Origin: Tatumella saanichensis
GTDB taxonomy: Bacteria > Pseudomonadota > Gammaproteobacteria > Enterobacterales > Enterobacteriaceae
Assembly (NCBI RefSeq): GCF_000439375.1
Contig: NZ_ATMI01000006.1
Span: forward strand, 1-64,000
Reading direction: 5' to 3'
Length of the DNA stretch: 64,000 nt
Each line of letters starts with the position of its first letter. Positions within the stretch are counted from its first letter, which is position 1. A program made the position numbers and the translations under genes. Positions 37,652 to 46,364 of this stretch are shown here, piece after piece. The notes below the pieces were generated by a model. It searched no databases and was not told where the DNA came from. It was given only the letters and a program-made list of their open reading frames with translations.

Positions 37652-39028
37652 TTATTGCTGAACAGAGTACAGCGGAAGCCAGATTATCAGACGCAGTCCA
37701 CCTAATGGACTATCTTCGGCTTTTACCCAGCCATGGTGTTGTTGTAGGGCGGTATCAACAATCGCCAGTCCCAGACCGGTACCGCCGGACTCGCGGTCAC
37801 GAGCTTCATCGGTGCGGTAGAAGGGACGGAAAATCTGCTCACGATCCTCTGCACTGACTCCCGGACCGTCGTCATCGACATGTACGGTGATACCGCTACG
37901 ATCGACCGAGAATGCGACACTAATGTGTGAATGCGAATAGCGTAGGGCATTACGGATAATATTTTCCAGCGCACTTTCTAGTGCATGAGGGTTGCCGTAC
38001 AACGGCCAAGGGCCGGGCGGATAGGGTATATCCATTTTTTTTCCCATTTGTTCGGCTTCAAAGCGGGCATCTTCTAGCACTCCCCCCCACAGAATATTGG
38101 CCTTCATCGCCTCACTCACCAGCGCGTTATTATGCTGGGTACGGGAAAGTACCAACAAATCATTGATCATTCCGTCCAGACGCCGAGCTTCGGTTTCAAT
38201 TCGTTCTAATTCTTTACTCTCTCCTGAACGCCGACGTAGCAGGGCGGTTGCCAATTGCAGTCGGGTTAGCGGCGTTCTCAACTCATGGCTGATATCTGAC
38301 AGTAGGCGCTGCTGAGCGGTCATCATCCGTTCCAGAGCGCTGACCATCTGGTTGAAGCTGGCCCCGGCGGCGATAAACTCCTGCGGACCTGATTCCAGTT
38401 CTGGATGCTGCCGTAGATTTCCGATGGCCACCTCATCAGCGGCATGTTTCAGTTTTCGGGCTGGCTTCGCGAGGCTCCATGCCAACCATAGCAGCAATGG
38501 GGCACTAATGAGCATGGTAACGATTAGCAGCAATAGCGGGCGGTCGAACAGCAGATTGATAAAGTTTAGCTGGGAACTAGTCGCTGGCCGCACCATATAG
38601 AGCTGGTAGTTATCCTCCCCATCTTGCACGGAGAAAGGGCCTAGCATTTCTGTGCGGCCGTAGGTTTTTTTCTGTGGGTGGTCGGCATTGTCCGACTGGC
38701 CGATGAAATTACGGATAATTTGCATTTCATTATGGCGGGCACCGATCACCCTACCTTCAGAGGTCACCAATAGCAGATGCTGACCCGGCGGTGCCCATTT
38801 ATCGATAGCACGGTATAAGCGACGCCACCACATCAAATCATTTGGCGGATCCTGCGCCAGTTCAGCTTCTACATGCTGCTCGATCATTACTCCTTGGCGC
38901 TGTTCACTGCCTAGTAGGGAGGCCATCTGCCGAGAGTCTAGTTTAGGCACCATTAACACCAGCATCAGTACCAGTGCTAGCGTCAGCCAGAAGATGGCAA
39001 AGATGCGGGTAGTCAAACTGCTTATCAT
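37652..39028 (-). CDS. cpxA: Envelope stress sensor histidine kinase CpxA
   Basis: CpxA senses misfolded envelope proteins and phosphorylates CpxR. The 458-residue protein has two membrane segments (about 8-28 and 163-185) flanking a periplasmic sensor domain, a HAMP region, the phosphoacceptor His248 in SDISHELRTPLTRLQ, an N-box (LENIIRNALRYS), and ATP-binding G-boxes DDDGPGVS and GGTGLGLAIV. It overlaps cpxR by four bases. A periplasmic CpxP inhibitor is encoded just across the divergent promoter. Confidence 0.98.
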   Translation of the reverse strand: MISSLTTRIFAIFWLTLALVLMLVLMVPKLDSRQMASLLGSEQRQGVMIEQHVEAELAQDPPNDLMWWRRLYRAIDKWAPPGQHLLLVTSEGRVIGARHNEMQIIRNFIGQSDNADHPQKKTYGRTEMLGPFSVQDGEDNYQLYMVRPATSSQLNFINLLFDRPLLLLIVTMLISAPLLLWLAWSLAKPARKLKHAADEVAIGNLRQHPELESGPQEFIAAGASFNQMVSALERMMTAQQRLLSDISHELRTPLTRLQLATALLRRRSGESKELERIETEARRLDGMINDLLVLSRTQHNNALVSEAMKANILWGGVLEDARFEAEQMGKKMDIPYPPGPWPLYGNPHALESALENIIRNALRYSHSHISVAFSVDRSGITVHVDDDGPGVSAEDREQIFRPFYRTDEARDRESGGTGLGLAIVDTALQQHHGWVKAEDSPLGGLRLIIWLPLYSVQQ

Positions 39029-39720
39029 GAGGCAGCAACCATTAAGTAGCCGCGGCCTCGTAAGGTTTTAAACCAAGGGTGTCCATCTACACGCTCTGGT
39101 AGCTTGCGACGCAGGTTGGAGATATGCATATCAATAGCCCGGTCAAAAGGCGTCAGACGTTTTCCCAGCACTTCTTGGCTCAGATGCTCACGGGAGACCA
39201 CTTGCCCCAGATGTTGAGCCAACAGGTAGAGCAAGGTAAATTCGGTGCCCGTCAGTTCCAACACCTCATTATTAAAGCTGGCCTCTTGGCGTCCCGGGTT
39301 AAGTTTAAGTTGGTCCACCTGTATTGCCGGTGAGGCATTGTCGGTTTGCTGCTGTTCACTCCAGTTTGAGCGGCGTAGGATTGCGCGAATACGGGCTACC
39401 AGCTCGCGATCATTAAAGGGCTTAGGCAAATAGTCATCGGCACCCAGTTCCAGGCCCAGTACCCGATCCAGTTCACTGCCTCGGGCAGTGAGCATAATCA
39501 CCGGCGTTTGATGCTGCTGGCGTAACTCTTTCAGGGTATCGATCCCGTTTTTTCTCGGCATCATGACATCCAGTAACAGTAAATCAATGCTGTTATCCAG
39601 CAGGGCGAGGGCTTTTTCACCGTCATCTGCGACCACGACCTCGAAGCCTTCCATCTCAAGTAACTCTTTTAATAAAGAAGTCAGCTCACGATCATCATCA
39701 ACCAGTAGAATTTTATTCAT
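39025..39720 (-). CDS. cpxR: Response regulator CpxR
   Basis: CpxR is the OmpR-family activator/repressor of the Cpx envelope-stress regulon. The receiver domain has the acidic pocket VDDD, the phosphorylation site Asp51 in LLLLDVMMPRKNG, Thr in MLTARGSE and Lys in DDYLPKPFND. The C-terminal winged helix includes LELTGTEFTLLYLLAQH and HISNLRRKLPERVDGHPWFKTLRGRGYLM. A tandem CpxR box lies upstream, so the cpxRA operon and cpxP are probably autoregulated. Confidence 0.98.
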   Translation of the reverse strand: MNKILLVDDDRELTSLLKELLEMEGFEVVVADDGEKALALLDNSIDLLLLDVMMPRKNGIDTLKELRQQHQTPVIMLTARGSELDRVLGLELGADDYLPKPFNDRELVARIRAILRRSNWSEQQQTDNASPAIQVDQLKLNPGRQEASFNNEVLELTGTEFTLLYLLAQHLGQVVSREHLSQEVLGKRLTPFDRAIDMHISNLRRKLPERVDGHPWFKTLRGRGYLMVAAS

Positions 39721-39773
39721 TATGTTTTCCTCCGCAGGAAAAATACCGTGTTCCAGGGTGGTCAGGGTGTCAC

Positions 39774-39788
39774 TTTACGTAGTTTTAC
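39774..39788 (-). promoter_or_regulatory. CpxR box
   Basis: On the minus strand the sequence is GTAAA-N5-GTAAA (TTTAC at 39774-39778 and 39784-39788), a perfect match to the CpxR recognition sequence. It lies in the divergent cpxR-cpxP region, 84 bases before the cpxP start. Confidence 0.88.
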
Positions 39789-39871
39789 ACCCCCTGACGG
39801 ATGTTTGCAGCAACTGGATTACACTGGTTTCCGTTGAGTTGAGAAACAAAAAATTATTTCCGGAGCCAGAA

Positions 39872-40324
39872 ATGCGCCAATTGATGATCGTCGCACTTTC
39901 GTCACTGGTTATTGCAGGTCAGGCATCAGCACAAACCGGCGACCAGCCACCTCCGGATATGATTATTACTGCTGACAGTATGGCGCAGAATTTTCAAAAT
40001 CATATGTTCGAGGGTATTGAATTAACTGAACAACAGCGACAGCAAATGCGGGATTTAATGTTTCAGGCCCGCCAGGCTCAGACAGCCTTTTTACTGTCAG
40101 ATATTGAGAAGCAACATCAACTAGTGACCGCCTCGGAGTTTAACGAGACTGCTGTGCGGGCACAGGCCGAAAAAATGGCCCAGAGTTATGTGAACGAACA
40201 GGTCGAAATGGCCAGAGTTCGTCACCAAATGTATAACCTGCTGACCGTACGTCAACAGGCGATATTACAAAAGAATTTTGAACTGCGTGTCAGCGATATA
40301 CGCCGTTCAACACAGTTACCGTAA
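39872..40324 (+). CDS. cpxP: Periplasmic Cpx inhibitor/chaperone CpxP
   Basis: CpxP is a periplasmic protein that binds CpxA and damps signalling, and helps DegP degrade misfolded proteins. The 150-residue precursor begins with a signal peptide ending near residue 20 (SSLVIAGQASAQ). It has the family's two LTxxQ motifs: GIELTEQQRQQMRDLM and NLLTVRQQAIL, plus ETAVRAQAEKMAQSYVNEQVEMARVRHQMY between. ATG 39872 has GGAG six bases upstream. It is shorter than E. coli CpxP (166), lacking the Ser/Lys tail. Its mRNA 3' end carries CpxQ. Confidence 0.95.
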   Translation: MRQLMIVALSSLVIAGQASAQTGDQPPPDMIITADSMAQNFQNHMFEGIELTEQQRQQMRDLMFQARQAQTAFLLSDIEKQHQLVTASEFNETAVRAQAEKMAQSYVNEQVEMARVRHQMYNLLTVRQQAILQKNFELRVSDIRRSTQLP

Positions 40325-40374
40325 CCAGCCTCGCTGATTGCCGTAAGCGCAGTACCAATAGTATGCCCTATCCC

Positions 40375-40432
40375 TTTTCCTTGCCATAGACACCATCCCT
40401 GTCTTCCCCCTCAGAAATGAGGGGTTTTTTTT
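40375..40432 (+). ncRNA. cpxQ: CpxQ small RNA (cpxP 3' UTR) with terminator
   Basis: This 58-base segment closely follows the remembered E. coli/Salmonella CpxQ RNA: TTTTCCTTGCCATAGACACC at the 5' end, then ATCCCTGTCTTCCCC, then a terminator stem (CCCCTCA 40407-40413 with TGAGGGG 40418-40424, GAAA loop) and eight T. CpxQ is released from cpxP mRNA by RNase E, binds Hfq and represses envelope protein mRNAs. The stem sequence differs from E. coli while the seed region is conserved. Confidence 0.92.
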
Positions 40433-40741
40433 ATCTGTTATTTCCCGTCAATCAAGCGAACAAATTGAGTTAACGGCAATAAAGTGGCACAGCAGGGAGG
40501 TGGTTACCCTGTGCTAACGATTGGATAATTTTCCTGTCACCGGTTGTGAACCGACTTCGAACTCTACCGTCGCGACAGGAATTCTGTTTATCTCCAGACA
40601 TTGCTGTCCATTTTCCCTCCGAGCTTGATACACTTAAACGCGACCCTCTGGCCTGACTCCGGGTTGACGCATTGCGACCAAAACCCTACGGGGACTGACG
40701 CAGTAAAGTTTCTTTTGAAAGATCAATATTCAGGAACGCTA
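40433..40741. other. cpxP/cpxQ-fieF intergenic region
   Basis: About 309 bases without a recognised gene, containing the fieF promoter (not clearly identified). They hold unusual inverted repeats: GCACAG/CTGTGC (40487-40492, 40509-40514) and a nested structure at 40531-40581 listed separately. Confidence 0.5.
40531..40581. repeat. Nested inverted-repeat structure upstream of fieF
   Basis: An outer perfect 8-bp stem (TTCCTGTC 40531-40538 with GACAGGAA 40574-40581) encloses an inner hairpin CGGTT-GTG-AACCG (40541-40545/40549-40553). A further CGAC/GTCG pairing (40552-40555/40569-40572) is possible. The fold could be a branched RNA or an operator array. Not recognised as any known family. Confidence 0.45.
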
Positions 40742-41644
40742 ATGGTGAATTCCTACGCACGACTGGTGACTTCGGCAGCCGTTGCTGCCACGGCCCTTGC
40801 CTCTGTACTGCTGGTCATTAAAATCGTTGCTTGGTGGTATACCGGATCGGTCAGTGTGCTTGCGGCACTGGTGGATTCGCTGGTGGATATCGGTGCTTCG
40901 CTGACCAATCTTTTGGTGGTGCGCTATGCCCTACAACCCGCGGATGACAATCACTCATTTGGCCACGGCAAAGCCGAATCTTTGGCGGCGTTAGCGCAGA
41001 GTATGTTTATCAGTGGTTCTGCACTGTTTTTATTTCTGACCAGTATTCAGCATCTGATAAGCCCTGGACAATTGCGTGCGCCGGTGGTGGGAATGGCTGT
41101 CGCTATCAGTGCCCTGATCACTACCCTAATACTGGTGATGTTTCAGCGCTGGGTGGTCAGCAAAACCCATAGTCAGGCGATCCGGGCGGATATGCTGCAC
41201 TATCAGTCTGATGTGCTGATGAATGGAGCGATTGTGGTCGCGCTGGCGCTCAGCTGGTACGGTATGACCTATGCTGATGCGCTGTTTGCCTTTGGGATCG
41301 GTATTTATATCCTGATTTCAGCGATCCGTATGGGCCATGAAGCGGTACAGTCCCTGCTGGATAGAGCTCTACCCGAAGAGGACCGCGAGCAGATTATTCG
41401 AGTGATCCGCGATTGGCCTGGCGTCTGTGGGGCACATGATTTCCGTACCCGCCAGTCTGGACCGACAAAGTTTATTCAGTTGCATCTGGAAATGGACGAT
41501 CATTTGCCACTCGTTGAAGCCCACGATCAGGCAGAGGCACTGGAAGAGGCGTTGAAAGCGCTATTCCCGGGTGCAGATGTGATTATCCATCAAGATCCGT
41601 CGTCGTCAGTAGCCGCAGATAAGCGCGGGCTCTTTATTTTTTAA
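40742..41644 (+). CDS. fieF: Cation-efflux pump FieF
   Basis: FieF (YiiP) is an inner-membrane CDF antiporter that exports zinc and ferrous iron in exchange for protons. From ATG 40742 (AGGAA five bases upstream) it has 300 residues, the E. coli length. Metal-site residues lie in [15 protein letters not shown] (TM2) and [17 protein letters not shown] (TM5). Six helices are followed by a cytoplasmic dimerisation domain with HQDPSS. It sits between cpxP and pfkA, as in E. coli. Confidence 0.97.
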   Translation: MVNSYARLVTSAAVAATALASVLLVIKIVAWWYTGSVSVLAALVDSLVDIGASLTNLLVVRYALQPADDNHSFGHGKAESLAALAQSMFISGSALFLFLTSIQHLISPGQLRAPVVGMAVAISALITTLILVMFQRWVVSKTHSQAIRADMLHYQSDVLMNGAIVVALALSWYGMTYADALFAFGIGIYILISAIRMGHEAVQSLLDRALPEEDREQIIRVIRDWPGVCGAHDFRTRQSGPTKFIQLHLEMDDHLPLVEAHDQAEALEEALKALFPGADVIIHQDPSSSVAADKRGLFIF

Positions 41645-41710
41645 GCCATTGGCAGCGGGCTAAAACCAGCTTCACCGAAGAGATTTTCTTGGCGTTGTAA
41701 TGTCAGTGAC

Positions 41711-41722
41711 CTGAATCAATCC
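41711..41722 (+). promoter_or_regulatory. Cra (FruR)-like site before pfkA
   Basis: CTGAATCAATCC resembles the Cra half-palindrome TGAATCGATTCA and lies just upstream of a TATGAT -10 candidate (41741-41746). E. coli pfkA is repressed by Cra at a similar sequence. Assignment is by resemblance. Confidence 0.55.
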
Positions 41723-41839
41723 CGGTCACGGGGTTTGGTATATGATAGAGCGGAAAACACCTCGGTATCTTCAATACGCAGACAGTGGCCGGGTGGACCG
41801 AAAAATTCCCCTTTAGTTTCAGACTATCCAGAGGTTGTC

Positions 41840-42802
41840 ATGATCAAAAAAATTGGTGTATTGACCAGCGGCGGGGATTCCCCGGGTATGAATGCCGCTA
41901 TCCGTGGTGTCGTACGTGCTGGACTCGGTGAAGGACTGGAAGTTTTTGGGATTTATGACGGCTACCTCGGACTCTATGAAGACCGGATGGTTAGCCTCGA
42001 CCGCTACAGTGTGTCTGACATGATTAACCGCGGTGGAACTTTTCTTGGATCTGCCCGCTTCCCTGAGTTTCGTGAGGATGCGACTCGGACGATTGCGATA
42101 GAGAACATGAAAAAGCGCGGACTGGATGCGCTGGTAGTGATCGGCGGCGATGGTTCCTATATGGGGGCTAAACGGCTGACCGAAATGGGCTTTCCCTGTA
42201 TTGGTTTGCCCGGCACTATCGATAACGATGTCGCCGGCACGGACTACACTATCGGTTATCACACTGCCTTGGAAACCGTAGTGGAGGCGATTGACCGCCT
42301 GCGTGATACCTCGTCTTCGCATCAGCGTATTTCTATTGTTGAAGTGATGGGCCGCCATTGTGGCGACCTAACATTGGCGGCAGCGATTGCCGGTGGCTGT
42401 GAATTTATTGTGTTACCGGAAACCCCTTATACCCGCGAGGAGCTACTGGCGGAAATTAACACGGGAATTGCTAAGGGGAAAAAACACGCCATTGTCGCGA
42501 TTACCGAACTGATTTGTGATGTTGGGGAACTGGCCCGCTATATCGAAAAAGAGACCGGCCGGGAAACTCGAGCCACAGTGCTGGGACATATCCAGCGTGG
42601 CGGTGCACCCTGTGCTTATGATCGTATCCTTGCGTCACGGATGGGCACTTACGCGATAGACCTGCTGTTACAAGGGTACGGCGGCCGCTGTGTCGGGGTA
42701 CAGAATGAAAAAATGGTCCATCACGATATTATTGATGCCATCGAGAATATGCGTCGTCCGTTCCGCCGAGATGTACTGGATACCGCTAAGAGGTTGTATT
42801 AA
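41840..42802 (+). CDS. pfkA: 6-phosphofructokinase I
   Basis: PfkA phosphorylates fructose 6-phosphate with ATP, the main control step of glycolysis. The 320-residue protein (ATG 41840 after GAGG) has [31 protein letters not shown], the catalytic [31 protein letters not shown] and [21 protein letters not shown]. All are typical of the ATP-dependent, allosteric family. Length equals E. coli PfkA. Confidence 0.99.
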   Translation: MIKKIGVLTSGGDSPGMNAAIRGVVRAGLGEGLEVFGIYDGYLGLYEDRMVSLDRYSVSDMINRGGTFLGSARFPEFREDATRTIAIENMKKRGLDALVVIGGDGSYMGAKRLTEMGFPCIGLPGTIDNDVAGTDYTIGYHTALETVVEAIDRLRDTSSSHQRISIVEVMGRHCGDLTLAAAIAGGCEFIVLPETPYTREELLAEINTGIAKGKKHAIVAITELICDVGELARYIEKETGRETRATVLGHIQRGGAPCAYDRILASRMGTYAIDLLLQGYGGRCVGVQNEKMVHHDIIDAIENMRRPFRRDVLDTAKRLY

Positions 42803-42812
42803 ATGAATTAAC

Positions 42813-42844
42813 AGGCCGATATCTATCCTAAGGCCTATTTTTTT
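42813..42844 (+). terminator. pfkA terminator (weak)
   Basis: AGGCC (42813-42817) can pair with GGCCT (42832-42836), followed by a run of T. The stem is short with a 14-base loop, so confidence is moderate. Confidence 0.55.
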
Positions 42845-42937
42845 ATGCATTTGTGATATAAAAACGGAATTTTAGTTCTTTAAGTTATTTTCCGGGTTAT
42901 GCCACCCTGTTATTAGGAAAAATACAGGGGGCAAACT

Positions 42938-43927
42938 ATGAAGAAGTGGCATGTTGGTCTGGCGCTGATGTTAGTGTCTGCGAGTACGCTAGCAAAAGAT
43001 TATCAGTTGCTAAACGTATCCTATGACCCAACCCGAGAATTTTACGAGCAGTACAATAAGGCCTTCGCTGCCCATTATAAGCAGGAAACGGGGGATAATG
43101 TCATTATCCGTCAGTCTAATGGCGGCTCCGGTAAACAAGCTACTTCGGTCATTAATGGTATCCGTGCCGATGTGGTGACACTGGCGTTACAATCCGATGT
43201 GGATGCGATTGCCAACAGTGGCCGTATTCATAAAGACTGGATCAGCCGTCTACCTGATAACTCCGCCCCTTACACATCAACGATTGTTTTCTTGGTACGC
43301 AAAGGTAATCCCAAAAATATTCATGACTGGAATGATCTCATTAAACCAGGCGTGTCAGTGATAAGTCCGAACCCGAAAACCTCCGGCGGTGCTCGCTGGA
43401 ATTATCTGGCGGCCTGGGGATATGCCCTTGACCATAACCAGAACGACCCACAAAAAGCCCAAGCTTTTGTGAAAGCCTTATATAAAAACGTTGCAGTTCA
43501 AGATTCCGGCGCACGCGGAGCTACCAATACGTTTGCTGAGCGAGGTATCGGAGATGTACTGATCGCCTGGGAAAACGAAGCTTACTTGGCAAAAAATAAG
43601 TTGAAAAGTCAGGATTTTGAGATTATCACTCCGAGTGAGTCGATTTTGGCAGAACCGACGGTCTCTGTGGTTGATAAGGTGGTTGATGAACGCGGTACCC
43701 GTAAAGTCGCGGAAGATTACCTGAAATACCTGTACTCCAAACAGGGACAGACCATTGCGGCAGAAAACTATTACCGCCCGCGTGATCCAGAAGTGGCCAA
43801 ACAGTTTGCGAATCAGTTTAAACCGATCAAACTGTTTACCGTTGAAGATAAATTCGGTGGCTGGACAGTCGCTCAGAAAACCCACTTCAGCGACGGTGGC
43901 ACTTACGATCAGATCATGAAGCCCTGA
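42938..43927 (+). CDS. sbp: Periplasmic sulfate-binding protein Sbp
   Basis: Sbp delivers sulfate to the CysTWA ABC importer. The 329-residue precursor matches E. coli Sbp in length and has a signal peptide cleaved after ALA-type STLA (residue 19). It has the family segments [96 protein letters not shown] and [12 protein letters not shown]. Regulation by CysB would be expected; the AT-rich upstream region could hold its site but none was assigned. Confidence 0.98.
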   Translation: MKKWHVGLALMLVSASTLAKDYQLLNVSYDPTREFYEQYNKAFAAHYKQETGDNVIIRQSNGGSGKQATSVINGIRADVVTLALQSDVDAIANSGRIHKDWISRLPDNSAPYTSTIVFLVRKGNPKNIHDWNDLIKPGVSVISPNPKTSGGARWNYLAAWGYALDHNQNDPQKAQAFVKALYKNVAVQDSGARGATNTFAERGIGDVLIAWENEAYLAKNKLKSQDFEIITPSESILAEPTVSVVDKVVDERGTRKVAEDYLKYLYSKQGQTIAAENYYRPRDPEVAKQFANQFKPIKLFTVEDKFGGWTVAQKTHFSDGGTYDQIMKP

Positions 43928-43948
43928 TAAACAGTAATCAGTGACATT

Positions 43949-43990
43949 CCTCCCGGTTCACGTAACATGATGTGACATCGGATCGGGAGG
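43949..43990 (+). promoter_or_regulatory. Hairpin that can sequester the cdh ribosome-binding site
   Basis: CCTCCCG (43949-43955) is fully complementary to CGGGAGG (43984-43990), which contains the cdh Shine-Dalgarno sequence. An inner TCAC/GTGA pairing (43958-43961/43972-43975) would extend it. It could control cdh translation or serve as an sbp 3' hairpin. Confidence 0.45.
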
Positions 43991-43999
43991 AGCGTATTA

Positions 44000-44782
44000 A
44001 TGCAGGTATTTTCAGTCTCGAAAAAGAAGGCGCTTTCGCTGCTGGCACTGATTATCATAATTGTTGCCGCAGCGTTATTCTATATTAGCCACCGTATCAC
44101 GGATCATTCCGGCGTCTTATGGAAATTTGTCAGCCAGCAATGTGTTCCAGATATGGAACAACACCAACGTCCTAACCCCTGTGAAAAAGTCGACCTGTCA
44201 GCGGGCTACGTCTTGTTTAAAGATAGGGTCGGTCCGCTGCAATATCTGCTGATGCCTGTGCAGCGGATAACGGGTATCGAAAGTCCGCTGTTACAACAGC
44301 CAACCACACCGAACTTTTTCCTGCTTGCTTGGCAGCAGCGTCATTTGCTCTCTGAAAAACATCAGGCTGCTATCCCGGACAGTCAGCTGGCGATGACGAT
44401 CAACTCTGTATCTGGCAGAACCCAGAATCAAATGCATATTCACCTTTCCTGCCTACGCAGTGATATTGCTCACCAAATCAACCAGCCCTCCCAGAATTTT
44501 AGTGATCATTGGCAGACCCTTTCACTGCGATCCCATCCCTATCTGATCCGCACACTCAGCCCGACACAGTTGGCTGAGGAGAGTGTGTTTATTCGCGTCG
44601 CGCGGGAAATCCCAGGGGCTGAGAATAATATGGGTGATTACGGGTTGGCGCTGACGACCTTGCAGAATGGGAAGTTAGTGTTGCTGGCAGTGAAAAAGGA
44701 CTTACTGAAGGCGAATACGGGGTCGGCAGAGGAATTACAGGATCATAGCTGTAAGATACTGGCTAAACCGAGCGGCACCTGA
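44000..44782 (+). CDS. cdh: CDP-diacylglycerol pyrophosphatase
   Basis: Cdh hydrolyses CDP-diacylglycerol to phosphatidate and CMP. The 260-residue protein has an N-terminal membrane anchor (about 10-30), then GYVLFKDRVGPLQYLLMPVQRITGIESPLL, TPNFFLLAWQ, SVSGRTQNQMHIHLSCLRSDI with the HIT-like histidine motif, NMGDYGLAL and HSCKIL-like HSCKI. It follows sbp in the same direction and is convergent with tpiA, as in E. coli. Its ribosome-binding site may be occluded by a hairpin. Confidence 0.95.
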   Translation: MQVFSVSKKKALSLLALIIIIVAAALFYISHRITDHSGVLWKFVSQQCVPDMEQHQRPNPCEKVDLSAGYVLFKDRVGPLQYLLMPVQRITGIESPLLQQPTTPNFFLLAWQQRHLLSEKHQAAIPDSQLAMTINSVSGRTQNQMHIHLSCLRSDIAHQINQPSQNFSDHWQTLSLRSHPYLIRTLSPTQLAEESVFIRVAREIPGAENNMGDYGLALTTLQNGKLVLLAVKKDLLKANTGSAEELQDHSCKILAKPSGT

Positions 44783-44796
44783 GCTGAGGTGCCGCT
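44771..44796. terminator. cdh/tpiA convergent hairpin
   Basis: AGCGGCACCT (44771-44780) and AGGTGCCGCT (44787-44796) form a perfect 10-bp stem with a 6-base loop. The left arm overlaps the last cdh codons. T-runs are absent on both sides. Confidence 0.65.
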
Positions 44797-44803
44797 ATGC
44801 GGC

Positions 44804-45574
44804 TTAGTGGGCGTTTTTTGCGGCGGCGGCAGCATTAACAATCACCGCAAAAGCATCGGCTTTCAGTGATGCACCACCGACTAGTGCACCGTCAATGTCC
44901 GGCTGAGTGAATAACTCGGCCGCATTTTTATCATTGACCGAACCGCCATACTGAATAATGACCTGTTCAGCGATAGCAGCATCTTTCGCGGCAATATGTT
45001 GGCGGATAAAGTGGTGCACGGCCTGTGCCTGCGCGGGGGTTGCTGATTTTCCGGTACCTATCGCCCATACCGGCTCATAGGCGATCACAGCGCCTTTAAA
45101 GGCATCAGCACCCAGCGTATTCAGGATGGCATCAATCTGGCGGGCGCAGACTTCTTCGGTTTTACCGGCTTCATTTTCCGCATCGGTTTCACCGATACAC
45201 AGCACGGGGATCAGGCCTGTATCCTTCAATACCGCAAATTTTTTCGCAATCAGGTCATCGCTTTCTTGGTGATAGGTGCGACGCTCCGAGTGTCCGATGA
45301 TGATATATTTCGCGCCGATATCTTTCAGCATCTCTGCTGAGGTTTCACCGGTGAATGCGCCGGACAGATTGACGTCAACGTTCTGTGCGCCCAGGGCAAT
45401 AGGGCTGCCAAAGACGGCATTTTTTGCCTGATCGAGATAGAGAAATGGCGGTGCAATGACGACATCGCAGCCATCAACACTTGATAATGTTTCACGCAGA
45501 CCACTGATCAGTTCGGCTGTCATCTGTTTGCTGCCATTCAGTTTCCAGTTACCCATAACTAATGGATGTCGCAT
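44804..45574 (-). CDS. tpiA: Triosephosphate isomerase
   Basis: TpiA interconverts dihydroxyacetone phosphate and glyceraldehyde 3-phosphate. The 256-residue TIM barrel starts [14 protein letters not shown] at ATG 45574, behind GGAGGA. Catalytic residues are Lys11, His95 (IIGHSERR) and Glu167 ([11 protein letters not shown]); the phosphate loop YGGSVN and GALVGGASL are present. yiiQ lies upstream in the same direction. The extension to 45652 is rejected. Confidence 0.99.
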   Translation of the reverse strand: MRHPLVMGNWKLNGSKQMTAELISGLRETLSSVDGCDVVIAPPFLYLDQAKNAVFGSPIALGAQNVDVNLSGAFTGETSAEMLKDIGAKYIIIGHSERRTYHQESDDLIAKKFAVLKDTGLIPVLCIGETDAENEAGKTEEVCARQIDAILNTLGADAFKGAVIAYEPVWAIGTGKSATPAQAQAVHHFIRQHIAAKDAAIAEQVIIQYGGSVNDKNAAELFTQPDIDGALVGGASLKADAFAVIVNAAAAAKNAH

Positions 45575-45694
45575 TCTGTCCTCCGCATTACGCGATTTAG
45601 TAAATACTACTGCCGACAGGCAATGGTGTCTGTTAACCAGTATAAAGCTCAAATTTTCTGACTGCTTTGCTTTTCGTCATAAATCAGAAACAGT

Positions 45695-46303
45695 TTAGTG
45701 ATCAGGCAGAATCAGTCGCACAGGTTCGATAGCCAGCGTGATCCCGTTGTCGCCGTGGGAGGCGAGCACATAACGCAAGGCGCCTTCATTTTCGGTTATC
45801 GTTTTCTTTTCTTTGGCAGCGTTAAGTAAAGCCTCAAGTTTTTGCTGACTCTGCTGTGGGGATAATAGCGGAGAAAAATAGTGGATTAAGGCTGCCATAT
45901 AGCGGAAAGCTAAGTCGCGGGACGCTTTTTCTATCAGCCCCTTATGGGGGATCCAGGTCATCTGTAAGGACTTAATTTTACCACTGCCGGGTTCCAGCGC
46001 GGTGGACGAATAGAAATCGGGACTTACCTGGCTGACTGCGAGCACAACCAGTCCGGAAGGCTGCCCGGTTTCCACGGTTCGGTACTCCGGTAACGGACTC
46101 TGCGGGTTATTATGGTTAAACTGCTCGCGGAAACGGGGTACCGTATCACTGAATACGGGGGCTCCAGGTTGCAGATAGGGAGCAACTTCCGGAGGCGGAG
46201 GTGTCGCATGGGCTAGCCCAGAAACTGTTAATAGCAGGGCCAGGCCTACGAAGACCCGCAGACAGCGGGTGATAGTGGACAGATTTTTTTCACTGATATC
46301 CAT
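45695..46303 (-). CDS. yiiQ: YiiQ family protein (DUF1454)
   Basis: This 202-residue protein of unknown function matches E. coli YiiQ in the pattern YASTALE-like YSSTALEPGSGKIKSLQMTW, PLLSPQQSQQKLEALL and TENEGALRYVLA...GITLAIEPVRL. An N-terminal hydrophobic stretch (about residues 15-33, ending GLAHA) predicts export to the periplasm. It lies between fpr and tpiA; the yiiR gene found there in E. coli is absent. Confidence 0.9.
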   Translation of the reverse strand: MDISEKNLSTITRCLRVFVGLALLLTVSGLAHATPPPPEVAPYLQPGAPVFSDTVPRFREQFNHNNPQSPLPEYRTVETGQPSGLVVLAVSQVSPDFYSSTALEPGSGKIKSLQMTWIPHKGLIEKASRDLAFRYMAALIHYFSPLLSPQQSQQKLEALLNAAKEKKTITENEGALRYVLASHGDNGITLAIEPVRLILPDH

Positions 46304-46364
46304 AGCAGAATAAGGGAGTCCTGTTCTTTATGGGGTGAAAGCCGCCCCCTCGGGCAGAGCAGCC

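Noticed and set aside
40541-40572. Possible tRNA fragment (TTCGAAC-like loop near 40556)
   Set aside because: No acceptor, D or anticodon arms fit; the surrounding stems do not make a cloverleaf of tRNA size.
41819-42358. A 179-codon open frame on the minus strand
   Set aside because: It is antisense to pfkA and has no ribosome-binding site or known domain.
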